The notes: generated from the letters alone by a model not told the origin. A DNA stretch of 64,000 bases from Aromatoleum diolicum (GCF_012910955.1 NZ_WTVQ01000001.1:62001-126000), one strand, 5' to 3'; shown: positions 18,102 through 32,188, numbered from the stretch's first letter. Made by a program: numbers and translations.

Positions 18102-19379
18102 ATGAAAGTTCTCGTCATCGGCTCCGGCGGCCGCGAACATGCGCTGGCCTGGAGACTCGCCCAGTCACCGAAGGTGACCCGCGTGCTCGTCGCGCCGGGC
18201 AACCCGGGTACCGCGCGCGAGCCGCTGCTCGAGAACGTCGCCGTCACGGCGATTCCCGAGCTCGTCGAGCTCGCCCGCCGCGAACAGGTGCAGTTCACTG
18301 TCGTCGGCCCCGAGGCACCGCTCGCCGCGGGCGTCGTCGATGCCTTCCGCGCCGCCGGCCTGCCGATCTTCGGTCCGTCGAAGGCGGCTGCACAGCTCGA
18401 AAGCTCGAAGGATTTTGCCAAGCGCTTTCTTGTCCGACACAACATCCCGACCGCGAAATACGAGACCTTTTCCGATGCGGCCGCTGCCCATGACTACGTG
18501 AACGCGCAGGGCGCGCCGATCGTCATCAAGGCCGACGGCCTCGCCGCTGGCAAGGGCGTGGTCGTGGCGATGACACTCGACGAGGCACATGGCGCGATCG
18601 ACATGATGCTCACCGACAATCGCATGGGCGATGCGGGTGCGCGCGTCGTGATCGAGGAATTCATGCTCGGCGAGGAAGCGAGCTTCATCGTCATGGCCGA
18701 CGGCAGGCACGCCCTTGCGCTCGCGACCAGCCAGGATCACAAGCGCCTGCTCGACAACGACGGAGGCCCCAACACCGGCGGCATGGGTGCCTATTCCCCT
18801 GCCCCGGTCGTCACGCCCGAAGTACACGCCCGCGTGATGCGCGAAATCATCCTGCCGACGCTCGCCGGCATGGCGGCCGATGGCCAGCCCTATACCGGCT
18901 TCCTGTACGCGGGTCTGATGATCGACGACGCTGGCCAGCCGCGCGTCGTCGAATTCAACTGCCGCATGGGCGACCCCGAGACCCAGCCGATCATGATGCG
19001 GCTGAAGACCGACCTGTCGGACCTGATCGAAGCCGCGATCGGCGGCCGTCTCGACCAGGTCGAGGCCGAATGGGACCGCCGTGTCGCGCTCGGTGTAGTG
19101 CTCGCCGCCGAGGGCTATCCCGAGGCACCGCGCAAGGGTGCCACAATCGCCGGTCTGCCGACGACCGACGCCGATGACGTGCATGTGTTCCACGCCGGCA
19201 CAGCGGAACAGGACGGGCAGATCGTCACCAACGGCGGCCGCGTGCTGTGCGTCACCGCCCTCGGCGACAACGTGCGCAATGCGCAGAAACGGGCCTACGA
19301 GATCGCCGATGCGATCGTCTTCGAGGGTCGCCAGTTCCGTCGCGACATCGGCCACCGCGCCGTCGCCCGCAAGAACTGA
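18102..19379 (+). CDS. purD: Phosphoribosylamine-glycine ligase
   Basis: PurD joins glycine to phosphoribosylamine with ATP, the second step of purine synthesis. The 425-residue ATP-grasp enzyme starts [23 protein letters not shown], contains [39 protein letters not shown] and the metal-binding [12 protein letters not shown]. Length is normal. An A/G-rich GGAGATATAC leader precedes the ATG. hemF follows two bases after the stop, so purH-purD-hemF probably form one operon. Confidence 0.95.
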   Translation: MKVLVIGSGGREHALAWRLAQSPKVTRVLVAPGNPGTAREPLLENVAVTAIPELVELARREQVQFTVVGPEAPLAAGVVDAFRAAGLPIFGPSKAAAQLESSKDFAKRFLVRHNIPTAKYETFSDAAAAHDYVNAQGAPIVIKADGLAAGKGVVVAMTLDEAHGAIDMMLTDNRMGDAGARVVIEEFMLGEEASFIVMADGRHALALATSQDHKRLLDNDGGPNTGGMGAYSPAPVVTPEVHARVMREIILPTLAGMAADGQPYTGFLYAGLMIDDAGQPRVVEFNCRMGDPETQPIMMRLKTDLSDLIEAAIGGRLDQVEAEWDRRVALGVVLAAEGYPEAPRKGATIAGLPTTDADDVHVFHAGTAEQDGQIVTNGGRVLCVTALGDNVRNAQKRAYEIADAIVFEGRQFRRDIGHRAVARKN

Positions 19380-19381
19380 CC

Positions 19382-20311
19382 ATGACCGCGCCCGACTCCA
19401 CGATCGTCAAGCAATACCTGCTGGATCTGCAGAACCGTATCGTTGCGGCCCTGGAGCAGTTCGACGGCGAAGCGTTCCGCACGGACGCCTGGGATCGCCC
19501 CGGTGGCGGAGGCGGCATCACGCGCGTGATCGAGGAAGGTCGCTTCTTCGAGCGTGGCGGAGTCAATTTCTCGCACGTGATGGGCACCGGCATGCCGGCC
19601 TCGGCGACCGCACACCGGCCGGAACTCGCGGGCCGCTCGTTCGAGGCGATGGGCGTGTCGCTGGTGCTGCACCCGCGTAACCCGCACTGCCCGACGGTGC
19701 ACATGAACGTGCGTTTCTTCATCGCCCTGCCGCCGGCGGACGACGCCGCTGCGGCGCCGATCTGGTGGTTCGGCGGAGGCATGGACCTGACGCCCTACTA
19801 CCCGATCGAGGACGACGTGCGCCACTTCCACCGCAGCTGCAAGGCTGCGGTGCTGCCCTTCGGCGGTGAAGCCGAATACCGTCGCCTGAAGGACTGGTGC
19901 GACAGCTACTTCTTCCTGAAGCACCGCAACGAACCGCGCGGGGTGGGCGGCCTGTTCTTCGACGACCTCGGTGCCGACAGCGCGATCGATTTCGACACCG
20001 CCTTCGGGCTCACCCGCAGCGTCGCCGACTCCTTCCTCGGCGCCTACCTGCCCATCGTCGAGCAGCGCCGCGAGCTGCCTTACGGCGAACGCGAACGCGA
20101 CTTCCAGGCCTATCGGCGCGGTCGTTACGTCGAATTCAACCTGGTGTTCGACCGCGGCACGCTGTTCGGCCTGCAGTCCGGCGGTCGTACCGAATCGATC
20201 CTGATGTCGCTGCCACCAATCGTCAAATGGCGCTACGACTGGCGGCCCGAAGCCGGCAGCCCGGAGGCACGACTGTACGACGAGTTTCTCAAGGTACGCG
20301 ACTGGTGCTGA
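19382..20311 (+). CDS. hemF: Oxygen-dependent coproporphyrinogen III oxidase
   Basis: HemF decarboxylates coproporphyrinogen III to protoporphyrinogen IX using oxygen. The 309-residue protein shows [24 protein letters not shown] motif with GVNFSHV, the [17 protein letters not shown] catalytic region, [14 protein letters not shown] and a C-terminal [12 protein letters not shown]. Length is normal (about 300). It begins two bases after purD and ends before a strong hairpin separating it from the convergent hemY-hemX-hemD-hemC operon, putting two haem-synthesis units end to end. Confidence 0.95.
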   Translation: MTAPDSTIVKQYLLDLQNRIVAALEQFDGEAFRTDAWDRPGGGGGITRVIEEGRFFERGGVNFSHVMGTGMPASATAHRPELAGRSFEAMGVSLVLHPRNPHCPTVHMNVRFFIALPPADDAAAAPIWWFGGGMDLTPYYPIEDDVRHFHRSCKAAVLPFGGEAEYRRLKDWCDSYFFLKHRNEPRGVGGLFFDDLGADSAIDFDTAFGLTRSVADSFLGAYLPIVEQRRELPYGERERDFQAYRRGRYVEFNLVFDRGTLFGLQSGGRTESILMSLPPIVKWRYDWRPEAGSPEARLYDEFLKVRDWC

Positions 20312-20337
20312 GGGCTCCAGCTCACGGACACTGAATT

Positions 20338-20370
20338 ACGGCCGCCGCAGCATCGGGCGGCCGTTGTGTT
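20338..20370 (+). terminator. Terminator between convergent hemF and hemY
   Basis: ACGGCCGCC (20338-20346) pairs with GGCGGCCGT (20356-20364) across a 9-base loop and is followed by TGTGTTT on the plus strand. It abuts the hemY stop codon, so it probably serves hemF and may also stop transcripts from the other side. Confidence 0.7.
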
Positions 20371-21546
20371 TCAGGCTATCGAACGCTGTGCAGCGGCACG
20401 GTAATGAGCCTGCGCCTCGTTCGCGCGCTCCAGGCGTTCGAGCAGACCGGCCAGCGCGAGGTGGGTTTCCACCGACGGAGCCAGATTCAGCGACGCTTCC
20501 AGATAGCTCTGCGCCTTGCCCCACAGCTGGGCAGTCAGGCACAAGCGCCCCAGTGCGTACAAGAGGCCGGCATCTTTCGGCTGCGTGCGCAACCAGCGCT
20601 CTCCGCGTGCCAGACATTCCACCGCGTCGCCTTCGCCGCAATGCGCATACAAACGGGCCAGCGCACTGTCCCATTCCTCGTCGAGCAGGCGTTCCAGCGT
20701 CTTGCGTGCGAGCGCCCCCTGCCCCGCTGCGGCGAGATAGGGAACCGCCCTTTCCACCATGCGCCGGTCGTTCAACTCGTCGGCTGGAATGCCCTTCCAG
20801 TAAGCGGCCAGACCTTCGGCGTCCCCAGCCAGTTCGCGCAAACGCTCCAGGTGCGCACGGCGCAACACCGACGAAGCCTGCTCATCCGACAAGGCCTTGT
20901 GCTTGCGCAACTGGCGCGCCAGGCGCAACACCTCTTCCCATTGCGCCAGTGCGGATGCCACCCGCAGCGACAAGCGTAGCGCGGCGATATGCCGATGACC
21001 GGCGAGGCGCAGACTGTCCAGGCGCTCCGCGGCCTCATCGAAGCGGCGCCCCTCGACGGCAAGCTCGGCTTCAGTCATCAGCCGCGCGACGCGGGACTCC
21101 TCTTCCTGCTCCGACGCCCGCCCGATCCAGATACGGTAGCGCGTGTCGTCGCGCATCGCATGCGCTGCACGCGCAGCCACCAACGCGGCCATCGCACGAC
21201 TCTCGCCGTCGGAAAACGCCGCGCCGGCAAGCTTCATCGACTGCGCGAAGCGTCCTTCGAACAACGCTCGCAGCGCATCACGCAGCGCGCGGCCGGCCCT
21301 GTCCTTGCGCCGCCGCTCGCGGAAAACGCCGACGCGCCGCGGCAGGGCCGCCGTCTTGCCGATCAGGCGCAACACCGCGTAGGCGCAGACGAAGGACAGC
21401 AAGAGGCCCACAATCAGTAAATTGAGTGACAGCTGTGCCCGCCACGGAGGCAACACCAACAAGACGTAGCCGGTATTGATGCTTGCCAGCATCGCCACCC
21501 CGGCCGCCAGGGCAAAGATTCCGATGAGCCAGATCAAAGCACGCAT
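20371..21546 (-). CDS. hemY: HemY-family heme biosynthesis-associated TPR membrane protein
   Basis: This 391-residue protein has two N-terminal membrane helices (about residues 3-24 and 38-59), then a HemY_N domain and a helical TPR-like C-terminal part rich in alanine and leucine. It matches proteobacterial HemY, encoded with hemCDX and implicated in late haem synthesis though it is not the Gram-positive oxidase of the same name. The ATG at 21546 begins MRALIWLIGIFALAAG, the start of the first helix. It follows hemX by 10 bases in the hemC-hemD-hemX-hemY operon. Confidence 0.88.
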   Translation of the reverse strand: MRALIWLIGIFALAAGVAMLASINTGYVLLVLPPWRAQLSLNLLIVGLLLSFVCAYAVLRLIGKTAALPRRVGVFRERRRKDRAGRALRDALRALFEGRFAQSMKLAGAAFSDGESRAMAALVAARAAHAMRDDTRYRIWIGRASEQEEESRVARLMTEAELAVEGRRFDEAAERLDSLRLAGHRHIAALRLSLRVASALAQWEEVLRLARQLRKHKALSDEQASSVLRRAHLERLRELAGDAEGLAAYWKGIPADELNDRRMVERAVPYLAAAGQGALARKTLERLLDEEWDSALARLYAHCGEGDAVECLARGERWLRTQPKDAGLLYALGRLCLTAQLWGKAQSYLEASLNLAPSVETHLALAGLLERLERANEAQAHYRAAAQRSIA

Positions 21547-21556
21547 TTCCGGCTCC

Positions 21557-22789
21557 TCAGCGTGCGCCGCTGGCGGGTTGCTGCGCCGGCGGCGTGTCCT
21601 GGGAGCCGGAAGGCGCAGCATTGGGTGCGCCGGCCGTGCCCGGCGACGCCTTGCTCGCCTCACCCGCGCGCGCCTGCAGCAATCGCAGCGCCGCGATGCT
21701 TTCGGTGGGCGCCGGCTGCTCGACCTTGACCGGCATGGCCACGAGGGCGGCGAGTTCGGACAGGGCCTCCTGTACCTTCGAGTCGCGCTGATCGAAGAAG
21801 CGCTCGATCCAGCCGCGCGCCTGAGCCAGATCAGCGGCATAGGTACGCCCGTCACGCGCCAGCAGCGCGAGCCGCGCCGTCAGCAGCCGGATCTTGAGAT
21901 TTTCACGCAGGAAGGTGCTCTGGGCCGGCGCGAGCAGGACCGGCTCGGACTGGTCAAGCCGCTCGATGCGCACCAGCGTGCGCAATTCCCGCCACACATC
22001 GCCTGCCAGCGCAGTGACGAAATCCAGTGGTGACGGCTCGCCGACGGCGGGCGCCGCCGCGGCGTCGCGCGTAACCGGCGGCACATTCTCGGCAAGCTCT
22101 CCGGCAAAGGCCAGCGGCAGCGTGTCGACGCGTTCAAGCAGCACTTCAAGGCGCAGGGCGATGCCCTGCACATCCACCTGCGGCACGGCCTTGAGCCTTT
22201 CGATATCACGCATCAGCGCACGACGTAGCGACAACAGCTGCCCGCGATCCTGCGCCGCTAGGCGGGCTTCCGCTCCCTGCAGCGCGATCAGCGCCGCCTC
22301 CGAGTTGCCGGCAAGCTGCAACTGTTGCGTCGCAATTCCCACGGCATACTCAGCCTCGGCCACCACGCGGTCCTCGCGCGTACGCGAAAACTCCTGGTAC
22401 AGCGATTCCAGCGCCGCGGCCTGCCCTTCGGTGGCCGCGACCTGTGCTTCGAGCGCACCAAGCTTGCCCTGCAGCGTAGCAACCGCTTCCTGTTGCTGGC
22501 GCGACAGGGCGCGGCTTTCCGTCGCCGCCGACTCGCCCGCAGCCAGCCGCTGCGCGACTTCCAGACGCACTGCGGCAACGCCGCTGCGCAACTCGTAGAC
22601 CTGCCAGGCGATCAGTCCGACAGCGACGACGGCCGCCCCTGCCAGCACACCGGGCCAGCTGGAGCGACCGCTTGCGGCTACCGGGGCCGGAATGGCCGCG
22701 GACGCATTCCTCGCCGCGGTTTCGCGGTCTGGCACGGAGTTCGATTCGGACGGAGCGGGCAGGGGGAGCGCTGAATGTTCTTCGTTCAT
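21557..22789 (-). CDS. hemX: HemX-family membrane protein (uroporphyrinogen-III C-methyltransferase-like name)
   Basis: This 410-residue protein has a short Pro/Ala/Ser-rich cytoplasmic N-terminus, one membrane helix (about residues 46-66, WPGVLAGAAVVAVGLIAW), a coiled coil rich in Gln, Arg and Glu (about 75-130), and a C-terminal HemX domain with YAVGIATQQLQLAGN and LRDVW/VWRELRTLVRIERLD-like segments. No methyltransferase SAM motif is visible, so the historic enzymatic name is doubtful; a scaffold role in haem synthesis is more likely. ATGA overlap with hemD upstream indicates coupled translation. Confidence 0.87.
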   Translation of the reverse strand: MNEEHSALPLPAPSESNSVPDRETAARNASAAIPAPVAASGRSSWPGVLAGAAVVAVGLIAWQVYELRSGVAAVRLEVAQRLAAGESAATESRALSRQQQEAVATLQGKLGALEAQVAATEGQAAALESLYQEFSRTREDRVVAEAEYAVGIATQQLQLAGNSEAALIALQGAEARLAAQDRGQLLSLRRALMRDIERLKAVPQVDVQGIALRLEVLLERVDTLPLAFAGELAENVPPVTRDAAAAPAVGEPSPLDFVTALAGDVWRELRTLVRIERLDQSEPVLLAPAQSTFLRENLKIRLLTARLALLARDGRTYAADLAQARGWIERFFDQRDSKVQEALSELAALVAMPVKVEQPAPTESIAALRLLQARAGEASKASPGTAGAPNAAPSGSQDTPPAQQPASGAR

Positions 22790-23583
22790 GGCCGGAGTGT
22801 AACCGAGGCTTGCTGGAAATGAGATTCGAGGGCGGCAATCAGTCCCTCGTCGCCGGGGGGGGTTTCGATCACCCGCAGGAAGCCCGCGGCGCGTGCATGC
22901 GCAACGATGCGCGGGTGAGGCGCGAAGACGGCAACGTGTTTCAGCAGCTGCCAGCCAGCCTCGCCCACCATCGTCAGCAGGTTGGGAACCCCTTCGCTGC
23001 TGGTCAGGGTAATGGCATCAAGATGCCCATGGGCCGCGAGATCGAGCAATGACGCGGGATCGAGATCGGGGCAATAACGCCGGTAGCAGGTCACGTACTC
23101 GACGGACGCCTCGCGCTCGCGCAGCGTTTCGCCAAGCAGATCGCGTCCGCCATCGCCGCGGAAGATCACTACGTTCCGGCCAGCGATCGACTCCCGTTGA
23201 AATTCGTCTAGCGCCAGTACCGCCTCGCTGTCGAAGCCGCTCTGCGGGGCGATTACGTGCGCGAAACCGAATTCGGCGAGCGCGCGCTCGCTGCCCTTGC
23301 CGACAGTCGCCGCGCGCAGATGCGCGGGCCAGGCGCGATGCGCAAGAATCGGTTCCAGCGCGTAGCGCACCGCGTTCGGGCTGACGAAAAACGCCAGATC
23401 GAAGGCATCGAGCCGGTCGGCAATGCCTTCGAGTGCCGTCACATCCGCGACGGCGCCGATTGCGAGCACCGGAAAGCGCAGCGCAATGCCACCGCGGGCA
23501 GCAATCGCCGCGCACAAACTGTCGGCCTGGCCGGCCGGCCGGGTCACCACGATGTGGCGCCCGGACATCGATTCCGAGGTCAT
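22786..23583 (-). CDS. hemD: Uroporphyrinogen-III synthase
   Basis: HemD closes hydroxymethylbilane to uroporphyrinogen III. The 265-residue protein shows the weakly conserved but typical features: HIVVTRPAGQADSLCAAI near the start, FVSPNAVRYAL, AATVGKGSERALAEFGF, VIFRGDGGRDLLGETLRERGA-like segment and the C-terminal TLTSSEGVPNLL. ATG at 23583 is chosen over a TTG 21 bases earlier; ATG at 23568 with GGAA in front is also possible. It follows hemC by about 24 bases and overlaps hemX. Confidence 0.9.
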   Translation of the reverse strand: MTSESMSGRHIVVTRPAGQADSLCAAIAARGGIALRFPVLAIGAVADVTALEGIADRLDAFDLAFFVSPNAVRYALEPILAHRAWPAHLRAATVGKGSERALAEFGFAHVIAPQSGFDSEAVLALDEFQRESIAGRNVVIFRGDGGRDLLGETLREREASVEYVTCYRRYCPDLDPASLLDLAAHGHLDAITLTSSEGVPNLLTMVGEAGWQLLKHVAVFAPHPRIVAHARAAGFLRVIETPPGDEGLIAALESHFQQASVTLRP

Positions 23584-23606
23584 CGCCGACACGGCCGCAG
23601 GCAATC

Positions 23607-24572
23607 TCAGCCGATCTGCGCGAGGATTTCCTCGGCCCCCTGCGAGCGCAGGTCATTCGCGAGCGCCAGACCGAGGGATTCGCAGTCTTCGGGGCGCCCT
23701 TCGCGTTCGGCACGCACCATGCGGCTGCCGTCGGGCAGCGCGACGAAGCCGCGCAGCCACAGCAGGCCGTCGCGCATCTCGCCGTAAGCGCCCAAGGGCA
23801 CTTCACAACTGCCGGCGAGCGCACGCGACACGGCACGCTCGGCACGCACGCAGGCCGAGGTATCCGCATCGTTCAAGGGCGCGAGCCATGCGGCGACGTC
23901 GGTCCGGCTGGCGAGGCACTCGATGCCCAGTGCCCCCTGTCCCGCCGCAGGCAGCGACACTTCGGACGGCAACTCGCCGCGGATGCGGTCGGCCAGGCCG
24001 AGACGCTTGAGGCCTGCCGCGGCAAGGATGATCGCGTCGTACTGGCCTTCGTCGAGCTTGCGCAGGCGGGTGTCGAGGTTGCCGCGCAGGCTGGTTACCG
24101 AGAGCATGGGGTACTGCGCATGCAGCTGCGATTCGCGGCGCAGCGACGACGTGCCTACGACCGCGCCCGGCGGCATGTCGGCAAGGCTCTCGTAGCGGCT
24201 GGAGACGAAAGCATCGAGCGGCACTTCGCGTGCTGAAATGCACGGCAGCGCGAACGGCTCGGTGAGTTGCATCGGCACGTCCTTCATCGAATGCACCGCG
24301 ATGTCGGCGCGACCGTCGAGCAGTGCGGCCTCGAGTTCCTTGACGAACAGCCCCTTGCCCCCGACCTTCGCGAGCGGGCGATCGAGGATCTGGTCCCCGC
24401 GCGTGGTCATGCCGAGCAGTTCGACGCGGCAACCCGGGTACAGGGATTCGAGGCGAGCCTTGACATGCTCGGCCTGCCACAGGGCGAGACGGCTTTCGCG
24501 GGTGGCGATTACGATGCGTTCGGGCGGGGTGAAATCGGCAGTAGTGGCGCTCACGGTGGGCAGACTCGTCAC
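23607..24572 (-). CDS. hemC: Hydroxymethylbilane synthase (porphobilinogen deaminase)
   Basis: HemC links four porphobilinogens into hydroxymethylbilane. The 321-residue protein has [43 protein letters not shown] motifs (key Asp in the DIAVHSMKD segment) and the Cys that carries the dipyrromethane cofactor in [14 protein letters not shown]. The first codon is GTG with no good Shine-Dalgarno; a second in-frame GTG lies six codons in, so the start is approximate. It opens the hemC-hemD-hemX-hemY operon, divergent from ppc. Confidence 0.93.
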   Translation of the reverse strand: MTSLPTVSATTADFTPPERIVIATRESRLALWQAEHVKARLESLYPGCRVELLGMTTRGDQILDRPLAKVGGKGLFVKELEAALLDGRADIAVHSMKDVPMQLTEPFALPCISAREVPLDAFVSSRYESLADMPPGAVVGTSSLRRESQLHAQYPMLSVTSLRGNLDTRLRKLDEGQYDAIILAAAGLKRLGLADRIRGELPSEVSLPAAGQGALGIECLASRTDVAAWLAPLNDADTSACVRAERAVSRALAGSCEVPLGAYGEMRDGLLWLRGFVALPDGSRMVRAEREGRPEDCESLGLALANDLRSQGAEEILAQIG

Positions 24573-24726
24573 GGGAGGAATGGTTTAGGATTCGAAGCAG
24601 ACGCGAAAATTCCCGCGCCGCAACATCAGGGTTGGCGCCAATGGCGCAACGATAATTAGGCATTCTAGCATGGGTGCGTATTGCACTCTTTGCTGCCCCC
24701 CAGACTCCACGGACCCCGGACTGACC

Positions 24727-27471
<2,745 letters not shown>

Positions 27472-27494
27472 CAGGAAGCGGCAGTTCCCGGCCC

Positions 27495-28259
27495 TCAGAT
27501 CCCGAGCATCTGCTTCACCGTCGGCCATTGCCGGCGACTGATCGGCAGGCGCTCGGCGAGGCCGGCGAGCAGGACGTCCCAGTGCGTCTCGCCTTCATGC
27601 TCGCCCGCGCGCTCGACGCCGACGACCGCCGCCCGTGCGACCAGGCAGTTGCGATGGACGCGCAGGAAACGTCCGGCAAACTCCTGTTCCAGCTGGACCA
27701 GCGATTCGTCGAGCAGATACTCGCGCGCCACGCTGCGCGCCGTCACATATTTCGACTCGGCGCGCAGGAACAGCACCTCCGCAACCGGCACCAGCAGGAC
27801 GCGGCCGCGCTCGCTGACGCTGAAATGCTGTCGCGCCCCCGGCGCCAGGCCGGCCAGCGCCGCATCCGACGGCGGCAGATGACGACGGGCCTTCGCCAGC
27901 GCATCGGCGAGGCGCTGCGCACGTACCGGCTTCAGCAGGTAGTCGACTGCCGCGAGTTCGAAAGCCTGCACCGCGTACTCGTCGTATGCGGTCGTGAAAA
28001 TTACCGCCGGCGGCCGCTCCAGCCTGCCCAGGTGGCGCGCCAGTTCGACGCCGTCCATCACCGGCATGCGGATGTCGGCCAGCACGACGTCCGCCGGCTC
28101 GCTTTCGAGCAGGCGCAATGCCTCGACCCCGTTGGCCGCCACCCCGACGACCACCGTCGGCTGCGTCTCCGCAATGTCCCCCAGCAGATCGCGCAGCCGC
28201 GCGCGCGCGGGCGCTTCGTCATCGACGATCGCGACACGCAATGCAGGTCCACAAATCAT
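27495..28259 (-). CDS. LytTR response regulator (AlgR-like)
   Basis: This 254-residue regulator has a receiver domain (RVAIVDDEAPARARLRDLL; phospho-acceptor Asp in DVVLADIRMP; FTTAYDEYAVQAFELAAVDYLLKPV) and a C-terminal LytTR DNA-binding domain (HFSVSERGRVLLVPVAEVLFLRAESKYV...LDESLVQLEQ...FLRVHRNCLV). AlgR homologues control pili, alginate or other surface traits and are usually encoded beside the sensor AlgZ/FimS and hemC-hemD. Here hemC-hemD are only 3 kb away but no AlgZ gene lies in the window; the 171 bases upstream hold only the divergent argH start. So it is an orphan by position. Confidence 0.86.
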   Translation of the reverse strand: MICGPALRVAIVDDEAPARARLRDLLGDIAETQPTVVVGVAANGVEALRLLESEPADVVLADIRMPVMDGVELARHLGRLERPPAVIFTTAYDEYAVQAFELAAVDYLLKPVRAQRLADALAKARRHLPPSDAALAGLAPGARQHFSVSERGRVLLVPVAEVLFLRAESKYVTARSVAREYLLDESLVQLEQEFAGRFLRVHRNCLVARAAVVGVERAGEHEGETHWDVLLAGLAERLPISRRQWPTVKQMLGI

Positions 28260-28430
28260 TGAATCGCCTCCTGCGCAGCAAACTCCGTCCGACCGGTTGC
28301 ACCGCCCTCCCGGCAAGGGCATCGGCCTTTTGCTTTATACTTTTCCGTCTGTTTGCGCGGTGGCCGGACGGTACGGCTGCCGTGGCATTGAACGACCGAC
28401 TCCGGTCAGGCTATTCCACCCACGGACATT

Positions 28431-29849
<1,419 letters not shown>

Positions 29850-29862
29850 GCGGCCAGCGCCG

Positions 29863-31143
29863 ATGGAACGGATCGGCAAATACGAGATACGGCGGCTGCT
29901 CGGGGCAGGTGCCACGAGCGCCGTTCATCTCGCCTACGATCCGTTCTCACGGCACGAAGTCGCCATCAAGCGGATCCACCCCGAGATCCTGCGCGACCCC
30001 GCCCGCGGCCGCCTCTACCGCCATCTGCTAACGAACGAAGCGGCGCTGGCCGGCAGGCTCGTTCATCCGCACATCGTCCGGATCCACGATGCCCACATCG
30101 GCGAGGACGACGCCTGGATCGTGCTGGAATACGTGGCGGGCGGCACCCTCGCCGACTTCTGTTCCGCCGATCGCCTGCTGCCCTTCGACCGGCTGATCGA
30201 GATTGTCTTCAAGTGCACCCGCGCACTCGACTATGCCTTTCGTCAAGGGATCACCCACCGCGACATCAAGCCCGCAAATATCCTGCTGAGCAACCGCGAC
30301 GAGCAGGACATCAAGCTCTCCGACTTCGGCGCCGCCTTCGACGCCGCCAGCGAGGCCACGCAGATCACCGCCGTCGGGTCGCCCGCTTACATGTCGCCGC
30401 AGCAGGTACGCGAACTGCCGCTGGATCACCAGACCGACATCTATTCGCTCGGCGTGGTGATGTATCAACTGCTCACCGGCCGTCTTCCACACGAGTCCGA
30501 TAACCAGTACAGCCTGCTCTATCGCATCGCCCACGACGAGCCCCCTGCGCTTTCTGCAATCCGCCGGGACATTCCGGAAACGCTCGAAGCCATTGTCAGA
30601 CGTGCCATGGAGAAGGACCTTGAGCGGCGCTACCGTGACTGGGCCGAGTTTTCCCACGATCTCGCACGGGCCTTCCGCAACCGCGAACTGCAATCGGACC
30701 GGGCCAGCATTCCCGATGCCGAAAAATTCCAGTCCCTGCGCCGACTGAGCTTCTTCCGCGAGTTCAGCGATGTCGAATTGTGGGAAGTGATCGGCTTCTC
30801 GCGCTGGAGCCGGGTCCAACCCGGTACCGTCGTCATGCGCGAAGGCGAGCGCGGCGACCACTTCTGTTTTGTCGCGACCGGCGAAGCACGGGTGAAAAAG
30901 CACGGACGCCTGCTGAATCTGCTCAGCGAAGGCGAGTGCTTCGGCGAAATGGCCTTGTTTGCCGCCAGCGGTGCGGTGCGTTCGGCCTCGGTCGAAGCCG
31001 CGACGACCCTCAAGCTCATCCGTATCGACGCGAACACCTTGCTACAGGCATCCGACACGGTCCGGATGCACTTCTACAAGGGCTTTCTTGAGGTTCTGTC
31101 GTCCCGGCTTTCCGTCGCCAATGCGCGGATTGCCCACGTTTGA
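29863..31143 (+). CDS. Ser/Thr protein kinase fused to a cyclic-nucleotide-binding domain
   Basis: This 426-residue protein combines a Hanks-type kinase (about residues 1-265) with a C-terminal cNMP-binding domain (about 290-420). Kinase motifs are intact: glycine loop LLGAGATSAVHLAYD, Lys36 in VAIKRI, HRDIKPANIL (HRD 132-134), DFG (154-156) and SPAYMSPQQ in place of APE. The cNMP domain has GDHFCFVATGEARV and a phosphate-binding cassette ECFGEMALFAASGAVRSASV with an Arg, so ligand binding is plausible. No membrane segment is visible, so it should be cytoplasmic. It starts 13 bases after argH; targets are unknown. The ATG at 29863 directly precedes the kinase fold. Confidence 0.85.
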   Translation: MERIGKYEIRRLLGAGATSAVHLAYDPFSRHEVAIKRIHPEILRDPARGRLYRHLLTNEAALAGRLVHPHIVRIHDAHIGEDDAWIVLEYVAGGTLADFCSADRLLPFDRLIEIVFKCTRALDYAFRQGITHRDIKPANILLSNRDEQDIKLSDFGAAFDAASEATQITAVGSPAYMSPQQVRELPLDHQTDIYSLGVVMYQLLTGRLPHESDNQYSLLYRIAHDEPPALSAIRRDIPETLEAIVRRAMEKDLERRYRDWAEFSHDLARAFRNRELQSDRASIPDAEKFQSLRRLSFFREFSDVELWEVIGFSRWSRVQPGTVVMREGERGDHFCFVATGEARVKKHGRLLNLLSEGECFGEMALFAASGAVRSASVEAATTLKLIRIDANTLLQASDTVRMHFYKGFLEVLSSRLSVANARIAHV

Positions 31144-31414
31144 TCCATCCCATGACGGGCGTCACGCGTACCAGGGACTTCATCTTGCTGCGCCGCTGCC
31201 GGTGAGCTAGTTTATCTGCATGAAGTGGGCTGGATGCTCAGGCCGTGCAAGTGTCGGTCTTCTTTACACATTAAGCGCGGCATCGTCGCTCTAAAATAAA
31301 TAGCGCTGTGCAATCAAGCACATGAAAATCTCTAAAATTCGGTACGAATCGTGCTTCATGACAAGGGGCCGCATGTCGCATACGTGTGCGGATTTGTCTG
31401 CGGATAATAAGCTA

Positions 31415-32185
31415 ATGGCCACGAACCCTGAACCGACCGACAGCATTGACGGACTTCCGTCACCGAGCCAGATTTCACGGCCGGCGGGAATCCGTTCGCG
31501 ACGTCGCTTTATGGGCGCAGCAGCGGGCAGTGTCGGCGTCTTCCTCGCGGTGCAGGCCAGGTCCGCCCTGGGGCAGGTCAGCTGCCAGAGCCCGTCGGCG
31601 CTCGTAAGCGGAAACCTCAGTCACCAACCGGTCCCCCAGGTCTGTTCGGGAGGCTTGTCGCCCACCGATTGGAAACTCAAGGACACCTTACTGCTCTGGG
31701 GTTCCGTCGGGGTAAGCCCTCCGACATTCACGACCGCGCTGGAAGACTCCCTCGGATGCAACAACGGTCATGTCATTTCGGACCCGAAGAGTGTCATGAG
31801 CAATGCAGGAACCCTCGTTGACACAATACTGCCCGGCGCAGTCGCCAATACCGGCATTTGGGAGATTCTTGCCTTCCCGAGCCTGTTCTCCTCGGGAGAA
31901 TTGATGAGTCACCTCATCGCGGCTTGGCTCAATGCCACTTTGCATGCGGACTATCCCATCCGACAGTCGCACGTTTCGGACATGTGGACCGCCATGCAGG
32001 GCAGCGGACCATACTGCCCGGCTAGCCTGGTATGCAGTGATTCGTCGGGGATGGGCGAAGCGGACATCATCGCCTATATCAAGAATACGTACAGCCTCAA
32101 TTCGGATCTGATCGCCGTCTGCGAGGTCAACGGTAGCAGTACCGCGAGCCAGGGAAACACTGGCAATACCACGCCGAAAAAGTGA
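31415..32185 (+). CDS. Tat-signal secreted protein of unknown family, first gene of the HPr-rel-A-like cassette
   Basis: Starting at ATG 31415 this protein has 256 residues. A twin-arginine signal is clear: SRRRFMG at residues 28-34, a hydrophobic stretch GAAAGSVGVFLAVQ and a cleavage-like ARSALGQ near residue 53, so it should be exported folded. The mature part has six or so cysteines (VSCQS, QVCSGG, LGCNNGH, PYCPAS, LVCSDS, AVCEVN) and a Ser/Thr/Gly/Asn-rich tail ending TPKK. No family was recognised. An in-frame ATG at 31322 is possible, but its extension looks non-coding. The DNA upstream (31144-31414) is visibly more A+T-rich than the neighbours and shows no gene or reliable promoter. 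A PqqD-like gene starts three bases after its stop. Confidence 0.7.
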   Translation: MATNPEPTDSIDGLPSPSQISRPAGIRSRRRFMGAAAGSVGVFLAVQARSALGQVSCQSPSALVSGNLSHQPVPQVCSGGLSPTDWKLKDTLLLWGSVGVSPPTFTTALEDSLGCNNGHVISDPKSVMSNAGTLVDTILPGAVANTGIWEILAFPSLFSSGELMSHLIAAWLNATLHADYPIRQSHVSDMWTAMQGSGPYCPASLVCSDSSGMGEADIIAYIKNTYSLNSDLIAVCEVNGSSTASQGNTGNTTPKK

Positions 32186-32188
32186 ACC

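Noticed and set aside
31263..31297. TTTACA and TAAAAT upstream of the Tat-protein gene as a promoter
   Set aside because: The spacing is 23 bases, far beyond the 16-18 expected for a sigma-70 promoter.
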